This document shows, piece after piece, positions 63,447 to 64,000 of a stretch of 64,000 bases of DNA. Each line of letters opens with the position of its first letter. Within the stretch, counting starts at the first letter, position 1. Both the position numbers and the translations under genes were made by a program. Location: assembly GCA_031763025.1 (NCBI GenBank), contig JASSKH010000007.1, positions 7,703,930-7,767,929 on the forward strand, read 5' to 3'. The notes under the pieces were generated by a model. That model did no database searches. It saw only the letters and a program-made list of their open reading frames with translations, and was not told the DNA's origin. This DNA is from Macrocystis pyrifera. Taxonomy: Eukaryota > Sar > Phaeophyceae > Laminariales > Laminariaceae.

Positions 63447-64000
63447 CTGGAAACGAGTGCACCATTTTTTTGTTCGAATGTCATTCGTTGAAAAGACTAT
63501 CTTATGAGAATTATTGTACACAAGGACGTCAGCTGCGAGTTGGACCTGGACCGTTTGAGTGGGTGGTACTCAACTTTGCAAGCTGCGTGATAACATCGGG
63601 CGAGGTTGTCCTACGTCGTCTCCCGCTTTGGTCCAAATTTATTGATGCACACTAGTTAGCTCAAGTCATTAATTAGTCAACTTCTTACACCCCTACCCCT
63701 ACGTGCGGGAGGTACGAGGTACACCCCTCTGGTGGAGAGCGAGACGAGACGAGGATATATCTCTAGTCTAGACGCCGAATAACGCTTCACAGATGCTTCC
63801 CGTACGCTTCATACTCCGAGCATACTCGGGAGTACCGAGTAGATTTCGTGCTCAAGAGTACAGAGAGCATTGCCAATTTTACAAGTATTCGGCGAAAGAC
63901 TGCGTCTTTGCCGAAAAACTTATCATTCGTCATGCTGCTCTTGTTTCTAGTTTTATTTTGTTGGTCCGGTTTCACAGACTCGAGGGTTCGAGGGCGAAGG
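63447..64000. other. Right-edge IFT172 intron sequence
   Basis: Upstream intron of the first visible IFT172 exon. It contains the fourth 70-bp repeat copy at 63527-63590 (CGTCAGCTGCGAG ... CAACTTTGCAAGCTGCGTGA). I found no further IFT172 exon before the window ends. Confidence 0.55.

Overview
The window looks like nuclear DNA of a photosynthetic, flagellate stramenopile (ochrophyte); a brown alga or close relative is my best guess. Three things support this. A thylakoid-lumen PsbQ-type gene carries a stramenopile-style bipartite plastid presequence (signal peptide ending AQAF). An intraflagellar-transport gene (IFT172) is present. Genes are split by GT-AG introns of up to 5.5 kb, full of repeats, oligo-G/C tracts and CAG runs. 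No bacterial-style operon or CRISPR is visible, and no tRNA or rRNA gene could be supported.

Layout. 4.9-9.8 kb (+): MANF/ARMET-like ER protein, first exon not found. 14.6-20.8 kb (-): PsbQ-like oxygen-evolving-complex protein, three exons, apparently complete. 22.2-23.5 kb (+): Gln/Pro-rich protein I cannot name. 26.3-28.6 kb (-): CCDC47 homologue, three exons. 29.1-37.9 kb (+): MIS12-like kinetochore protein, divergent from CCDC47 across about 500 bp. 42.9-45.2 kb (+): unknown protein with three C-terminal membrane segments. 46.3-63.4 kb (-): the last ten exons of IFT172, with the rest beyond the right edge. The genes serve unrelated housekeeping roles (ER folding, photosynthesis, mitosis, cilia); I see no dedicated pathway cluster.

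Between and inside the genes lies a dense repeat landscape. It holds a short TA-flanked palindromic MITE family (about 14 copies), an 808-bp hAT-like foldback element made of GGGTC repeats with an exact 8-bp target duplication and a related empty site, a diverged 122-bp satellite, several dispersed 70-300-bp families, and a decayed LINE whose 3' end is followed by oligo-C instead of oligo-A. Truncated copies of that 3' end, with C tails, sit upstream of IFT172 exons in the sense direction. C-tracts also lie 14-36 nt upstream of the 3' splice site in four introns.

Five single-base frame offsets at short homopolymers interrupt otherwise convincing exons of MANF, CCDC47 and IFT172. Unpolished sequence is a more likely cause than pseudogenes. 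Exon structures were derived by hand from splice sites, phase and recalled family patterns; no alignment or transcript data were used.
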